The position numbers and the translations under genes are program-made. A stretch of DNA of 64,000 nt. Origin: Nymphaea colorata. Its lineage: Eukaryota; Streptophyta; Magnoliopsida; Nymphaeales; Nymphaeaceae. The notes under the pieces were generated by a model, which searched no databases, was not told the origin of the DNA, and saw nothing but the letters and a program-made list of their open reading frames with translations. The DNA lies in NCBI RefSeq assembly GCF_008831285.2, contig NC_045140.1, positions 6,117,528-6,181,527 on the forward strand. Reading direction: 5' to 3'. This document shows, one piece after another, positions 36,648-47,028 of this stretch (position 1 is the first letter of the stretch; every line of letters begins with the position of its first letter).

Positions 36648-37886
36648 TCAAAATCCTTCTCCCTTCCCTTTACCTCCAAAGTTAGGCTGCTTCAAGACAT
36701 AGGAGAAAGCAAAGACACCCATTCACCAAGAATTACACGTACCGTTGCATTCTAAAAAATAGTACCCACTGACGACCCAAACTTTCACCTGCCCTCTATC
36801 AGCTATGCCATACCCATCAGAAGATCAAGTTAAAAATAAAAAACAAATGGGATAAAATCAATAACTCCAAGTCCAAATACCTGCTAAGCTTGAGCCAGAA
36901 AGGGGCCGGGCGCTTCTCCACAGAAGACTACAAAGAATCTCGAACCTGAAAACAGAGACCCCGTATGGGTCACAGAACGTTCACCAACAGTAGGGGCCAA
37001 AGAACGTTCACCAACAGTAGGGAATTGGCGCGCGAATCCACATTCTCAGTACCGAATTAGCACACCAACGTTCGAGGAAAGAACGGAAACTGAAAGAAGT
37101 AAATCTCGAAGTCGGAGAACTTTTTTTAACGTGTCAACAAAGATCTTAGACGTTAGACTGCAGGTATAACTAGCACTTGGCAATATGGTGGCGGGGAGAA
37201 CAATGACTAAACACCAAGCATAGCTTCAGACAACGTACTGTCTGCATGCCCATCCCAAAAGTATAAAACCCCATTTCTATCACGGAAAGGAGAGAGGCCT
37301 CTCAAGTAGGATCAAGAATTCCTTAATCTTCGGAATAAAAAAAATACAGGTCGAGCACGACCAGACAGATCAGTAATCAAGAGATAAGATAACCAAACCA
37401 GAATAGAATCTAAGCCACAGCAGAAAGCCAACGATACTTGAACTATTTTATCTGCAGAAAACAGTAACAATGCAATACTGAGTTTGGGGAGAAAAAATGC
37501 AGCTTTTCAGCGAGAAACAAGCCAAGGTTAAACCAAGTGTGCCCACGGCAATCACCGAAACATGGTAAAAAACAAAAACAAAAAAAGCGGTACCACGATC
37601 AATCTGGTCCAATGAAGTGCAGCCAGTTACTTGTCAGTTTTTGTTCTTATATTTCCAACCCTTTATATGAGATACATAGCATAGAGAAAGAGAGAGCGAA
37701 AGATTTTAGCACAATAATAGACTAAAGCTTGACAACAATAAGAGGAAAAACAGCATCCTTGACTCTCTATATGATATAATCCAATTAAAAGGTGGAAACG
37801 AAACAAAACAAAAAGGCCCAAAAACAAGAACCTTGTATCCTCAGAAAAAACATGACCTGCTGCTGACTATATCAAAGCGAATCCTT
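36648..37886. other. Downstream flank and probable 3' UTR of the RGG-protein gene
   Basis: No coding sequence is recognised. The part nearest 37886 is expected to be the 3' untranslated region of the minus-strand RGG gene. Several AT-rich hexamers could serve as polyadenylation signals but none can be chosen. Confidence 0.4.
36974..37023. repeat. 27-bp tandem duplication
   Basis: AGAACGTTCACCAACAGTAG occurs at 36974 and again at 37001, with GGG after both. Minor recent slippage-type duplication. Confidence 0.8.
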
Positions 37887-40800
37887 TCACATCCCTCCTA
37901 GCTGTGGGAACTGACCAGGATCCTCGATACAAGGGGCAGGGACATCATCAGCACCAGCTGGCCGCTGGCCAAAACCTCCCCGAAAGCCCCCTCTTTCACC
38001 TCGACCACGTCCACGCCCTCCACGACCTCGTGTAGGAGGGCCAACATACTTTTCACCATCAGCCGGTTTCAGGAACTCATTTATGCTCACTGACTGCAAA
38101 AAATAACTTAGCTAATTGTAAAGCCTAACTACTAAAGCTGTAAAATAATAATAGCAGAGTATTGTAATGGCAGCATCAATTAGTGGCTGCATTCGTAACT
38201 GGCATTCAGCGATAGTATTAATGTGATCAACATCAATACAGTTGTATGTCAAAGACGAAAGAACAGAAGGATATGTCAAGTCTGGGCATTTCCTACTATT
38301 CTTATTGGCTCCCTCGGATTAAACTATACACAAGCTCAGAGGGGACTTCTCCTGTGTCTTTCCAACTCCATACAAAATTTTTGACACAAACCAGGAGAAA
38401 AAAGCATCAAAAACAAGCACCCGCATACATAACTGGAACAGAAAAAGCTTCATTGTTGTTGATGTTATATCCTAGGACCATTGTCACAAGAAACGCGTAT
38501 GGATATTATACGAAGAAGCATTTCTCGGGTATAATACAGCAAAGCTGTATATCTCGAGAATAAAACAAAAATCTTGATAACTTTTTAAAACATTTAATAA
38601 ATTTTGAAAATTATAATAAAACAAAAAAAATGCAAAAAACGCGTATAATACTTTTTTTCATGTTTTTTATTTTCTGGCGTTTTTTAAAAGACACGTTTTT
38701 TCACGTTTAATACCGCTGACTCTGTTTTGGCATATTATTCGCATTGTTTGTGACAGTGACTAGGACACAGTCATGGCACCCTCAATGGAGTAAAATAAGT
38801 TTGCTCCTTTGAAATATCAAAATCTGTTGACAAAATCGGGATCAGAGCAGGCTGCAAAGTTGTGAAAATATTCTGAGAACAGCTTTCATACATTCTGAAA
38901 GGTTTGTATAGCCTTTACATCATAAGAAGGAAGAAACTAAAGCAGACTGCAAAAGTTGTGAAAAAGATTCTTAGAAGAACAGCGTTCCTATATTCTAAAA
39001 GGTTCATAGAGCCTTGGCATCATAAGCAGATAATGCAAATTATTCAGTGACACTTATTAAGTTCAGACCTTTATGTGAGATTTCTTTTCCATTTTGATCA
39101 CTATCACTACAATCTGTATTTCTTACATCCAAGAAATTTTATATTAATACATTGGATCAGAATTTCATAACTTTTTTTTTCAAAAAGGTGCAATTTTATC
39201 GAGACGATTGCTCTTTTCCTAATTATTCTGGTGCATGGCCAGCATTTAAAAAGTACCTGAAGCTGGCCAAGTTCCAGGCACAGTTCTAAATTTTCTAATC
39301 ATTTGGTACTCCAACAATGAGCACATTAGATGTTTTCTCATCTTAGAAACCAACCTGAGAGAAGAACCCTTTTTTTTCCGACAATATTTAAACTTTGAAG
39401 AGAATGGCCAAAAGAGATGAGCGTCTGCATTCTCCATTCACAATAACTGCTAATTCCACTGACTAAAGCAACCATCATTGCTGCAGTCAAGTTTAACAGT
39501 ATATCTGTTCTGAATTCCACTTTCCTATTTAGAACAAGGCGGTCACCATAATCAATATCCAAATTGTCTGGTGTGAACATGAAAATGTCATGCCCTAAAC
39601 TTTGTCGGGTGGGTATGAGCTAAAAATCCTTATCCAAAAAGAGTGTAGTATAATGCAGAGAGATACTTTCTCTTGTACCTCGTCCACATAAGAAATCGGA
39701 AAAAAGCTATTGGTTTCCACCTTTCGAGTTTAAAGCACAAGGATAAGAACTTTCAAGAACAAACATATGTATCCATATAGTTATTTCATTTATTAAGCAA
39801 AGCAGCATGCACAAATAAAAAATGCACCAGATACAGGCTCTCGAAATCATCATTAAAGAGAAAAAAGCCTATCCACAAGAATGTTGAATTCCGCAATCAA
39901 TTTTTGGAAGGGGAAAGAATGCACCTTCCGAACTTTTTCTTCTTTTTCAAAACTGTCTTTCTTCTTAAGCTTCTCTTTATCAGCTCTCTGAAAGCACAAG
40001 GTAAACAACAAATGAACAAAAGAGTGGTTGAAGAAGTGAAAAAATTAAAAACACCAATGTAATGAAGGAGAAAAAAATCCACCAGCTTGAGCAGATTGTC
40101 ATCATCTTTTTTCTTCTCCAAGAGTTGCATTTCCAGAAAGTCCTTGTCAAGGATAACTTTTCTCTCTTCACTTTTCATTGTCGGCAAGGTCTTCCGCTTC
40201 TCACTAAGCATCTTTTCATATTGATCAAGAGTCATTTCCTGTGCAGCATGACCATGCAAACTTAATGGTACCGTTCTTCTAATAAAATATCAAGCTTAAA
40301 AATAAAAAGAGAGAAAAGCAACTTACCTTATCTTCTTCTTCTGCAGCCTTCTTCTCTGTCGTATCTTCAGAATCAACTTGTTCAGCTTTCTTTTCAGTCT
40401 CTACATCTTTGGGCGCCTCAACAGTCTCTGGAATATCCCTGTCAACGACAAATAACATGTCCCTATCGAATTAACAAAGTACTGTTCCACAAAATAAGTA
40501 AGACTGACAAGATCTGTTTGCAATTAACAGAAGCAGACACATGATGGACTTGTTCTCTACTTATATAACTTTCAAACCACTATTAGGACACTTTCCATAC
40601 AAAGAAACCTCATTTATTGACATTGTCATATAACAAGTAAACCACACGCTGAGAATCAGAAAACATCCAATCCAATGGTACAACGCCTAGAGTCGCAAAA
40701 CATCCTTTCAAATCAAGAGGTTTCTAAATGTCCACGGTTTACAGCAGTTTCTCTGTTCAACTTCAGCGTACTAGTTCCACTAAGATAACCAAATAAGAAC

Positions 40801-42113
40801 AGTCGTGGAGTCTTAGAAAAATTCTATCCTCAATACATACACAACAAAGACAGTCTCGGAAAAAAAAGAAAACAGCAAGAACAGAGATGGAGGAGGGCGA
40901 ATATTACTCACATTACCACATCCCAACAACTACCAATTCAGAACCAATAAAATATAAACGTTAAATGAAAAAAATAAGTAGCAAAGAAGCAACCCATAAA
41001 TTTACCGCCAAAAAAAAAGAATTATTAGTGCACTCACGCAAATATGACTTATGAGCAAAGGTAGGCGAAACCACAATTCAAAAGAAAAGCATGGAGTCAT
41101 CAACAGCCTCCCAGATGAAAATAAAACATCGTACACAAAAGAAAGCAGCAGAAGTTCGAAGGTAAGAAGAGATTACCATCCGGTGGCCTCAACGCTGTTA
41201 ACAGTTTCTTTATTTCCATCACCTTCATTCTGCTTCTGTTCAGCTGTATTCCATCCATCGTTTCTTCCATAACGACCTCCCTCACCACCACCATATTGAC
41301 GCCTTTCACCACTTCGATAGTTCCGATTCTCACCACCGAAACCTCTGTTTTCATATCCATATGGCCTGTTCTCCTTCCTGAATGGACGATTCACATCACC
41401 ATAAGCATCACCACTCTCATTTTCGGCACCCCATCCTCCATTTCCGTGACCATGGTCCTCCCGACCTTCATTTCCATAAACACGATTTTCGTCACCGAAC
41501 TCTCGGTCCTCATTAAAACCCCGACCCCTTCCTCGGCCTCTCCCACGACCGCGCCCACGACCTCGTCCACCTTCGTCAAACTGTTTCCCATCGAATTCAC
41601 CACCAGCATTCCTTTTATAACCATCAGAGCGTCCGCGCCAATCGTCGACGTATCCATTACTCTCCCGCCCGCCAATACCAGCATCCGCACCACCCCTTCC
41701 GAAGCCCCGGCCTCGTCCGCCCCGTCCCCGTCCCCTCTCAGCCTTGACTGAAACAAATCAAACCCATTCCTCACATACAGTAAAAATCCGACGAACCCTT
41801 ACCAAAACCCTAAACCCAAATAAGCCTTTCAAAAAACAGACAAAAGGATAATACTAAGACCCCACTCTCCCAACCCCGTTCGATTCCAAAAACCACATCA
41901 TAACCATGTGAAAAGAAAACTAAAAAGCGGAAAGACCATACCAGCCTCGGCAGGAGGAAGCGGCTTGGAGGGAAGCTTGGCGGGAGGGGCCGGTGCCGGC
42001 GCAGCCTTCTTCTCGAGGGCGGCCGCCTTGCTGGAGACAGCGGCGACGAGGACGGAGACGTCGTCGCTCTCTTCTTCTATCAGAAGCGCGAAGGGGTTCT
42101 CCACGCGAGCCAT
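37887..42113 (-). CDS. RGG-repeat RNA-binding protein, HABP4/SERBP1-Stm1 family (six exons)
   Basis: Exons by GT-AG boundaries and continuous phase: 42113-41942, 41747-41177, 40438-40327, 40238-40083, 39987-39925 and 38093-37887 (stop included), giving 426 residues. The N-terminus MARVENPFALLIEEESDD is the Stm1-like start. Exon 2 encodes a Gly/Arg-rich region (RGRGRGGRGRGFGRGG, later GRGRGRGRGRGRG) followed by an Asn/Tyr/Arg-rich stretch. Exon 3 is acidic. Exon 4 carries the family signature MTLDQYEKMLSEKRKTL. The C-terminus has SVSINEFLKPADGEKY, a second RGG cluster (RGRGGRGRGRGERGGFRGG) and a final DPGQFPQLGGM. The family binds mRNA and ribosomes in cytoplasm and nucleus, and in plants is linked to stress responses (RGGA). 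It is a little longer than the ~350-residue Arabidopsis members as I remember them. Intron 5 (1.8 kb) holds a MITE. Confidence 0.9.
38479..38758. mobile_element. hAT-type MITE inside intron 5 of the RGG gene
   Basis: Left end CATTGTCACAAGAAACGC and right end, reverse-complemented, CACTGTCACAAACAATGC form an inverted repeat. CCTAGGAC (38471-38478) and ACTAGGAC (38759-38766) match at seven of eight bases, a hAT-size target duplication. The 280-bp interior is AT-rich with several ACGCGTATAATA-like phrases. It lies wholly within intron 5 and does not touch the splice sites. Confidence 0.65.
38847..39026. repeat. ~95-bp diverged direct duplication in intron 5
   Basis: GCAGGCTGCAAAGTTGTG through CATCATAAG (38847-38926) recurs at 38942-39026 with about 80-85% identity by eye. 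It lies within intron 5 of the RGG gene. Confidence 0.6.
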
Positions 42114-42360
42114 GTCGAACAGACAGAGAGAGCGAAGGAGAGATCGAAGAAGGGGGAAATTTCCTAGGGTTTCTTCCGGAGCCGAGGCTTCACTCCGTAC
42201 ATGACTCCTCCAGCAGGGATTCCCGCGAAGGGGACGACGCCATCGACCTCGAGCAAGCGAAAGGAATCGCAGTAGAGAAAGACGCAGAAAGAGAGAGGAA
42301 GTGCGAAGACGAGAGCGGCAAAAACCAAAGAATCAGAAACCCTCGTTGCCACCCGCGCAG

Positions 42361-42370
42361 GCTTTTATAG
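42361..42370 (-). promoter_or_regulatory. TATA box of the RGG-protein gene
   Basis: CTATAAAAGC on the minus strand lies about 250 bp upstream of the start codon. It is followed by GC-rich leader-like sequence with GAGA/TTCTCT tracts. Transcription would start near 42335, giving a leader of about 220 nt. Inferred from the motif and its position only. Confidence 0.55.
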
Positions 42371-44288
42371 TAGCCCCACCCTAACTCGGGTTTAGATCTT
42401 TAACCGTGGGTAAACCCCGTCCGTCTCCTTTCTTTTGAAACCTGAGGACGTTGATATTACTTCCTAAGCAAGGTAGTGGACGACTCGATTAAAAGGTTCC
42501 TTTGTCCACCTCGCAAGAAGGATCGGATCTTTCTCATCTACATAACCCGAATTGCATTTTTATTACTTTTTTTTTTCATTGGCCTTTTAAAATGACTTTT
42601 TAATATTTTATCGAATTTCACAACTGATTAGGCGAGGAAGAATCCTGTTAAGCCCGAGCATCTGGTCGGCTCAGCTCCGCTCGGTTCAACCCGATAAGAC
42701 TTTGTGCTTGGGTTGACTCGATGCTCGTTGCTTGGTTCAGACACTTGAAATTGGGTTCAAGCTCAGTTTAAGCTCGAGTCAGTCGATTAAATTATAAAAA
42801 TAATATAAAATATTATATAAATATTAAAAATTATAATAATTATATATATAAATAATAAAATATATATTAAAAAACAGGGTCCACCCGATAACATTTCGGA
42901 GCAGGCCGGTGCCCTTTTTTCTAGTTCGGGCCTAAATCGGACCTAGTGTCGAGTATCTGCTGGTGGCCTAACCCCCGAATGTCAGAGTTTTTGAAATTTA
43001 GACGAACTTAAAAGAATATTCTTTTGAATTCGAAAGGCAGCGACGGTCATTGTTTACAATTTTAAAAAATGGCGTTCATATAAATTAAATTGAACTTTCT
43101 CCAAACCATCAAGTCTACTAATTATGTTTATGCTCCTCAAAACTTAATTAAATTTTTAATTAAGCAACTATTCACCAAATCATGAGAGCTATCAATTCAG
43201 CTCAGATCCAAATTAAATTCAGTTCAGATCCAAACTAGATGTAGTTAAACCGGATCAAATTATTTAATATGTTGATCAATTTGACTGGAAAATAAATCCA
43301 AAGTAGATTGAGATAGAATCAAAATGGCGGTAAACTATTCGTCCAATAAAAAAATGCCACGCTTTTTTCAGCTTTTTAGTTTTGTCTTTTTCATTTGTTA
43401 AGGGAATGAAATCATTTTTGTTATCCAATAGTTTTCGTGAAAAGATTGCTTTCGATAAGAGAATCCTTGTTTGTGTGCATCCTTTTACGGACGCAAATTT
43501 TCTTACCCAATCTAACTTATTAAATTCAGATTTGAAGTGGATTTCAGGTTTCGTGAAAAAAATGGGTACGAACTTTGGTTTTTAATTTCAAATCCAAATA
43601 TACTAAAAAATTTAACAGATTCATGGAATATTCACTACGTGTTCATAATGTCAGATCAGTGGGAGCTTTCAATGTTGTGGATCTAAAACATCATACAAGC
43701 TTGAGAAAATATTATCATATTCAGAATTTGTCTTGTAAGAAGGAATAAATATACAACTGATCCTCGACCATAGCTGCCAAAGAAGTAGATGTAGCTGTCA
43801 TAACTAGGACGACATGAAGAAGTGGATGCTATGTCTCTGTGTTTTTTCAAGTGTTATCTATGTGTACCGCTGCCATTGTGGACGGGGAATAGGGTCCTTC
43901 GACCTTATTTCCAGGCAATGAGACCAATGCAAAGGATTCAGAGACTGAAAATCATTGATACGATCTAATTTTAGGATTTCTTTGCAACTAATTCAAAGAT
44001 GATGATTCTTTGACAGTGAGAACTGGCCTTTCTTATCATAAATAGCGCTCTCATAGTTTGGAATAATGAAAAACTGTTTAACCATTGAGATTCTATGCCA
44101 AATTGGTTCCGGCTTCGAGGTTAAATTTTGGTCGGACACATCAGACGTATCCCAGTGCATTAAAATCTAAGGCTGTGTTGGTTTCACAATGGATCTCATG
44201 AGATCCGTTGTGCCATCTAACCTTAAATCCATAGTAAAATGTAACATGGATTTAAAATCCAAGCTATCAAACACAACCATAAGTTTCC
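42371..44288. other. Intergenic with fragments of small transposons
   Basis: At about 42635-42975 phrases such as GGCTCAGCTCCGCTCGG, GCTCGAGTCAG and GTTCGGGCC flank an AT-only core, resembling the motif-rich hAT-like elements elsewhere in the window, but no ends could be fixed. At 44171-44278 GGCTGTGTTGGTT and its inverted counterpart (GGTTGTGTTTGATAG reverse-complemented) may bound a ~108-bp MITE. No gene is recognised. Confidence 0.4.
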
Positions 44289-44750
44289 TGTGATGGAGAA
44301 TTTTCCATGCATACACAAAACGAATATGTCCAAAACATGATCTTGTTCATGCTAAATCATTGAATCAAAACTTTAACTATAGCGGAAGCATACCTGAATC
44401 CATCTGAACAACCAGACGGTAAGATCGCAGTAAGATCTTCCAGGGTCTGTGCGGAGCACGTGCTGTTTCTCTCAGATGGGGAAGAGACAACCCCGGAAAA
44501 CGATGTTTCAAGCAACCGTGCACGACCCCAGGGACCACTACACTTTTATATTATGAGCAATTACGGATTCAACCCATTAAAAAAATTCATAATTGCGTAC
44601 AGATATCTATACATTATAAAATTGTCTCATACTATATAAAATAACATAATATCCCAAAACGCAATCACTTAAGCGGATATTTATATTAAGACAGCCATAA
44701 TGTCTGAAATTCCTTATTGACATATGTCAGCATACCAAATGATCCTTACA
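44289..44750 (-). repeat. 3' LTR of copia A
   Basis: On the minus strand a purine tract (AGTGAGAGAT) is followed by TGTAAGGATC..., and the segment ends ...CTCCATCACA, so it has TG...CA termini and 462 bp. It lies directly downstream of the copia A RNase H end. No second LTR is visible in the window. Confidence 0.55.
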
Positions 44751-46449
44751 ATCTCTCACTTTGGTCAAATATGTCTTTATACATTTAGATATTACATAAA
44801 ACCTTAGGAGCTCATAACTGCTATCTTATTAAATGTCATTTTCATCAATCTCGTCCATGATCACATCAACACAGAACCAATGCGACTTTCGCTATATTAA
44901 CATTAGCTAAACATCACAAATGTTGATACAATTAATTATATATTTGGTACATGAGAATTACATTGTGATTACAACGTATCTATTCTTAACTGGTCCTTCT
45001 TTAAAACCTTATGAAAATAAAAAATACAAACAGAGAATGGAACCAAAGAACTTTAAACTATATTCTGCAGAAAACTGAATATGTGTTCATACATAAGAGC
45101 AAACAAAATACAAACTCTCACTAAACCAGCACATCATCCAAAGGTAAAACCCCTATACGAACAACATGTTCGTGAAATACCTTAGGAGTTAAACCTTTAG
45201 TAAGCGGATCTGTAATCATAGAGTTTGTCCCAATATGCTCAAAATACACCTGACCATTTTGTATCATCTCTTTAACATCCAAAAACTTAATGTCGATATG
45301 CTTCGACTTTGACAAACTGTAGCTGTTATTAAAGTACATGACTGCTGAATTATTGTCACATAATAACCTTAGAGGTCTTTCTACACCATTCATAATGCGC
45401 AGCCCCGTGACAAAATTTCGCAACCACAAAACATGATTAGATGGCTCGTAACATGCTATGAATTCTAAGTCTGGGCGTCGGGCCGGGTCGCCGGTGGGGT
45501 ACCCGGTCCGATCGGGCCCGGACCCGGGCCGGGAAAACCGGGTCCCGAGCCCAATGATGCGGCCCGTCCCCCCTCCTCCTCCTCCCGTCCCCCTTCCGCC
45601 TCCACCTCCTCCCCCTCTTCCACCTTCCGTCCCCCCTCCTCCCGCCCCCATCCTCCTCCTCCCGTTCCTCCTCCTCCTCTTCCCGTCCCCCATCCTCCTC
45701 CTCCTCCTCCCGTCCCCCTTCCGCCTCCACCTCCTCCCCCTCTTCCACCTTCCGTCCCCCCTCCTCCCGCCCCCATCCTCCTCCTCCTCCTCCCGTTCCT
45801 CCTCCTCCCGTTCCTCCTCTTCCTCTTCCCCTTTCCCCCCTTCCACCTCCCCCTCTTCCCCGTTCCCCCCTTCCACCTCCCCCTCTTCCCCCTTCCCTAC
45901 TTCCGCCTCCACCTTTTCCCCCTTCCCTCCTTCCGCCTCCACCTCCTCCCCCTCTGGCCCTCTCCTTCAGGCCGGGTCGAGCCGGGCCTGGGTTTCGGGT
46001 TTGGGCCGGACCTGGGTTTCGAGGTCAGGCCCGACGGGTCTACCGGGGCCGAGCTGACCCGGCTTGGCCTGATGCCCACCCCTAATGAATTCTGTTGTCA
46101 TGGTTGAGGTAGTTACTAGTGTCTGTTTGACACTTTTCCATGAGATAGCTCATCCAACCAATAGAAATACATAGTTTGAAGCAGTCTTTCTACTGTCTTG
46201 GCAACCAGCAAAGTTAAAATCTAAATACCCAATGATCTCAAACTGATCTGACTTATGTATGTAAGCATAAAATCTTTTGTTTTTTTGTAAGTACCTCAAT
46301 ACTCTTTTGACTGCTTTCCAATGATCCATACCAAGATTACTCAACGACTGCTAAAACAAATATCATACAGCATTCGCCTGATTTGCAAGTAAAGATATCA
46401 CCTCATTCGCAACTATTAAGGAGCTGATTCTATTAACCAAAATTGGAAT
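44751..46449 (-). pseudogene. Ty1/copia element A, RT end and RNase H, interrupted
   Basis: Minus-strand protein reads MDHWKAVKRVLRYLQ, FEIIGYLDFNFAGCQDSRK and ASNYVFLLVG (46150-46344), then AISWKSVKQTLVTTSTMTTEF. A hAT-like insertion follows. The RNase H then resumes with EFIACYEPSNHVLWLRNF, LLCDNNSAVMYFNN, KHIDIKFLDVKEMI and ends ITDPLTKGLTPKVFHEHV (45121-45470). The DFN, E and DNNSA segments are the RNase H catalytic surroundings of copia. Upstream of about 46345 the frame degrades, and at 46450 a younger copia begins. RT, integrase and gag are missing. Confidence 0.8.
45466..46084 (-). mobile_element. Non-autonomous hAT-like element with C/T-rich core
   Basis: A perfect 8-bp direct repeat ATGAATTC (45458-45465 and 46085-46092) encloses 619 bp. 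On the minus strand the element begins TAGGGGTGGGCATCAGGCC, and the opposite end begins TAAGTCTGGGCGTCGGGCC. Removing it and one repeat restores the copia A RNase H reading (…TTEF-IACYEP…). Both ends carry GCCGGG/CCCGGC motif clusters. The core (about 45565-45955) is almost only C and T on the plus strand. It includes a ~75-bp phrase present twice about 125 bp apart (from 45586 and 45711). The long Glu/Arg and Pro/Ser frames here are products of this composition, not genes. Confidence 0.75.
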
Positions 46450-46724
46450 TGTTAGCGTATGGAGGTTCGGGTCTATTCAGAGCCGATCCACTTGTTTTCT
46501 AATCCACACGCCTAAACATACTAGGCGGTGGCACATCTGTAAATGTTATATAATTTGTGTACATTTTGTTATAACCTGATTAGGTTTATTCTTTAATATA
46601 GCTTAAGGATCACACGGCTAAAACTGCCGGTGACTCTCTTTCTCCATTTGTCTTCTCTTCTACTTCTTCTTCTCATTCTAGCAGATTTCAGACAGAGAGA
46701 CGTGCATAAGCAAAGATTCTTACA
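46450..46724 (+). repeat. 5' LTR of copia B
   Basis: 275 bp, starts TGTTAGCGTATGG and ends GATTCTTACA. It differs from the 3' LTR at three substitutions by my reading. It carries the element's promoter region; TTTAATATAGC near 46593 may be its TATA-like motif. Confidence 0.9.
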
Positions 46725-46736
46725 TGGTATCAGAGC
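46725..46736 (+). promoter_or_regulatory. Primer-binding site of copia B
   Basis: TGGTATCAGAGC directly abuts the 5' LTR. This is the complement of the 3' end of plant initiator methionine tRNA, the usual primer for minus-strand synthesis in plant copia elements. Confidence 0.85.
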
Positions 46737-47028
46737 CAGGTTCCCTCGTCCTCCGGTGAGTGGTTTCAGTTTGACGTGATTATCCCTAATCTGCCCTAAG
46801 TACTCATTTCTGGCGTGGATATCCCTCATTTCTGTTTCTGCCTTGAATCTTGTGTGATTTGCCCTAAATCCATTTGCCCTAATTTCAGTCCGTTTTTGCC
46901 CTAATTCTGTTTTCTGCCTCAATTCTGTTTTCTGCCCTAATTCTATTTTCTGCCCTAATTCCGGTCCGTTTTTGCCCTAATTCTGTTTTCTGCCTCACGT
47001 TGTCTGCCCTAATCATCTTTATTCAGTC

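Noticed and set aside
45437-46079. Long open frames rich in Glu/Gly/Arg (minus) and Pro/Ser (plus)
   Set aside because: They follow from the C/T-only core of the hAT-like element. Only the last part of the minus-strand frame (from about 45465 downward) is real, and it is copia RNase H.
46725-46736. tRNA gene at the TGGTATCAGAGC motif
   Set aside because: It is a primer-binding site directly next to an LTR. No cloverleaf surrounds it.
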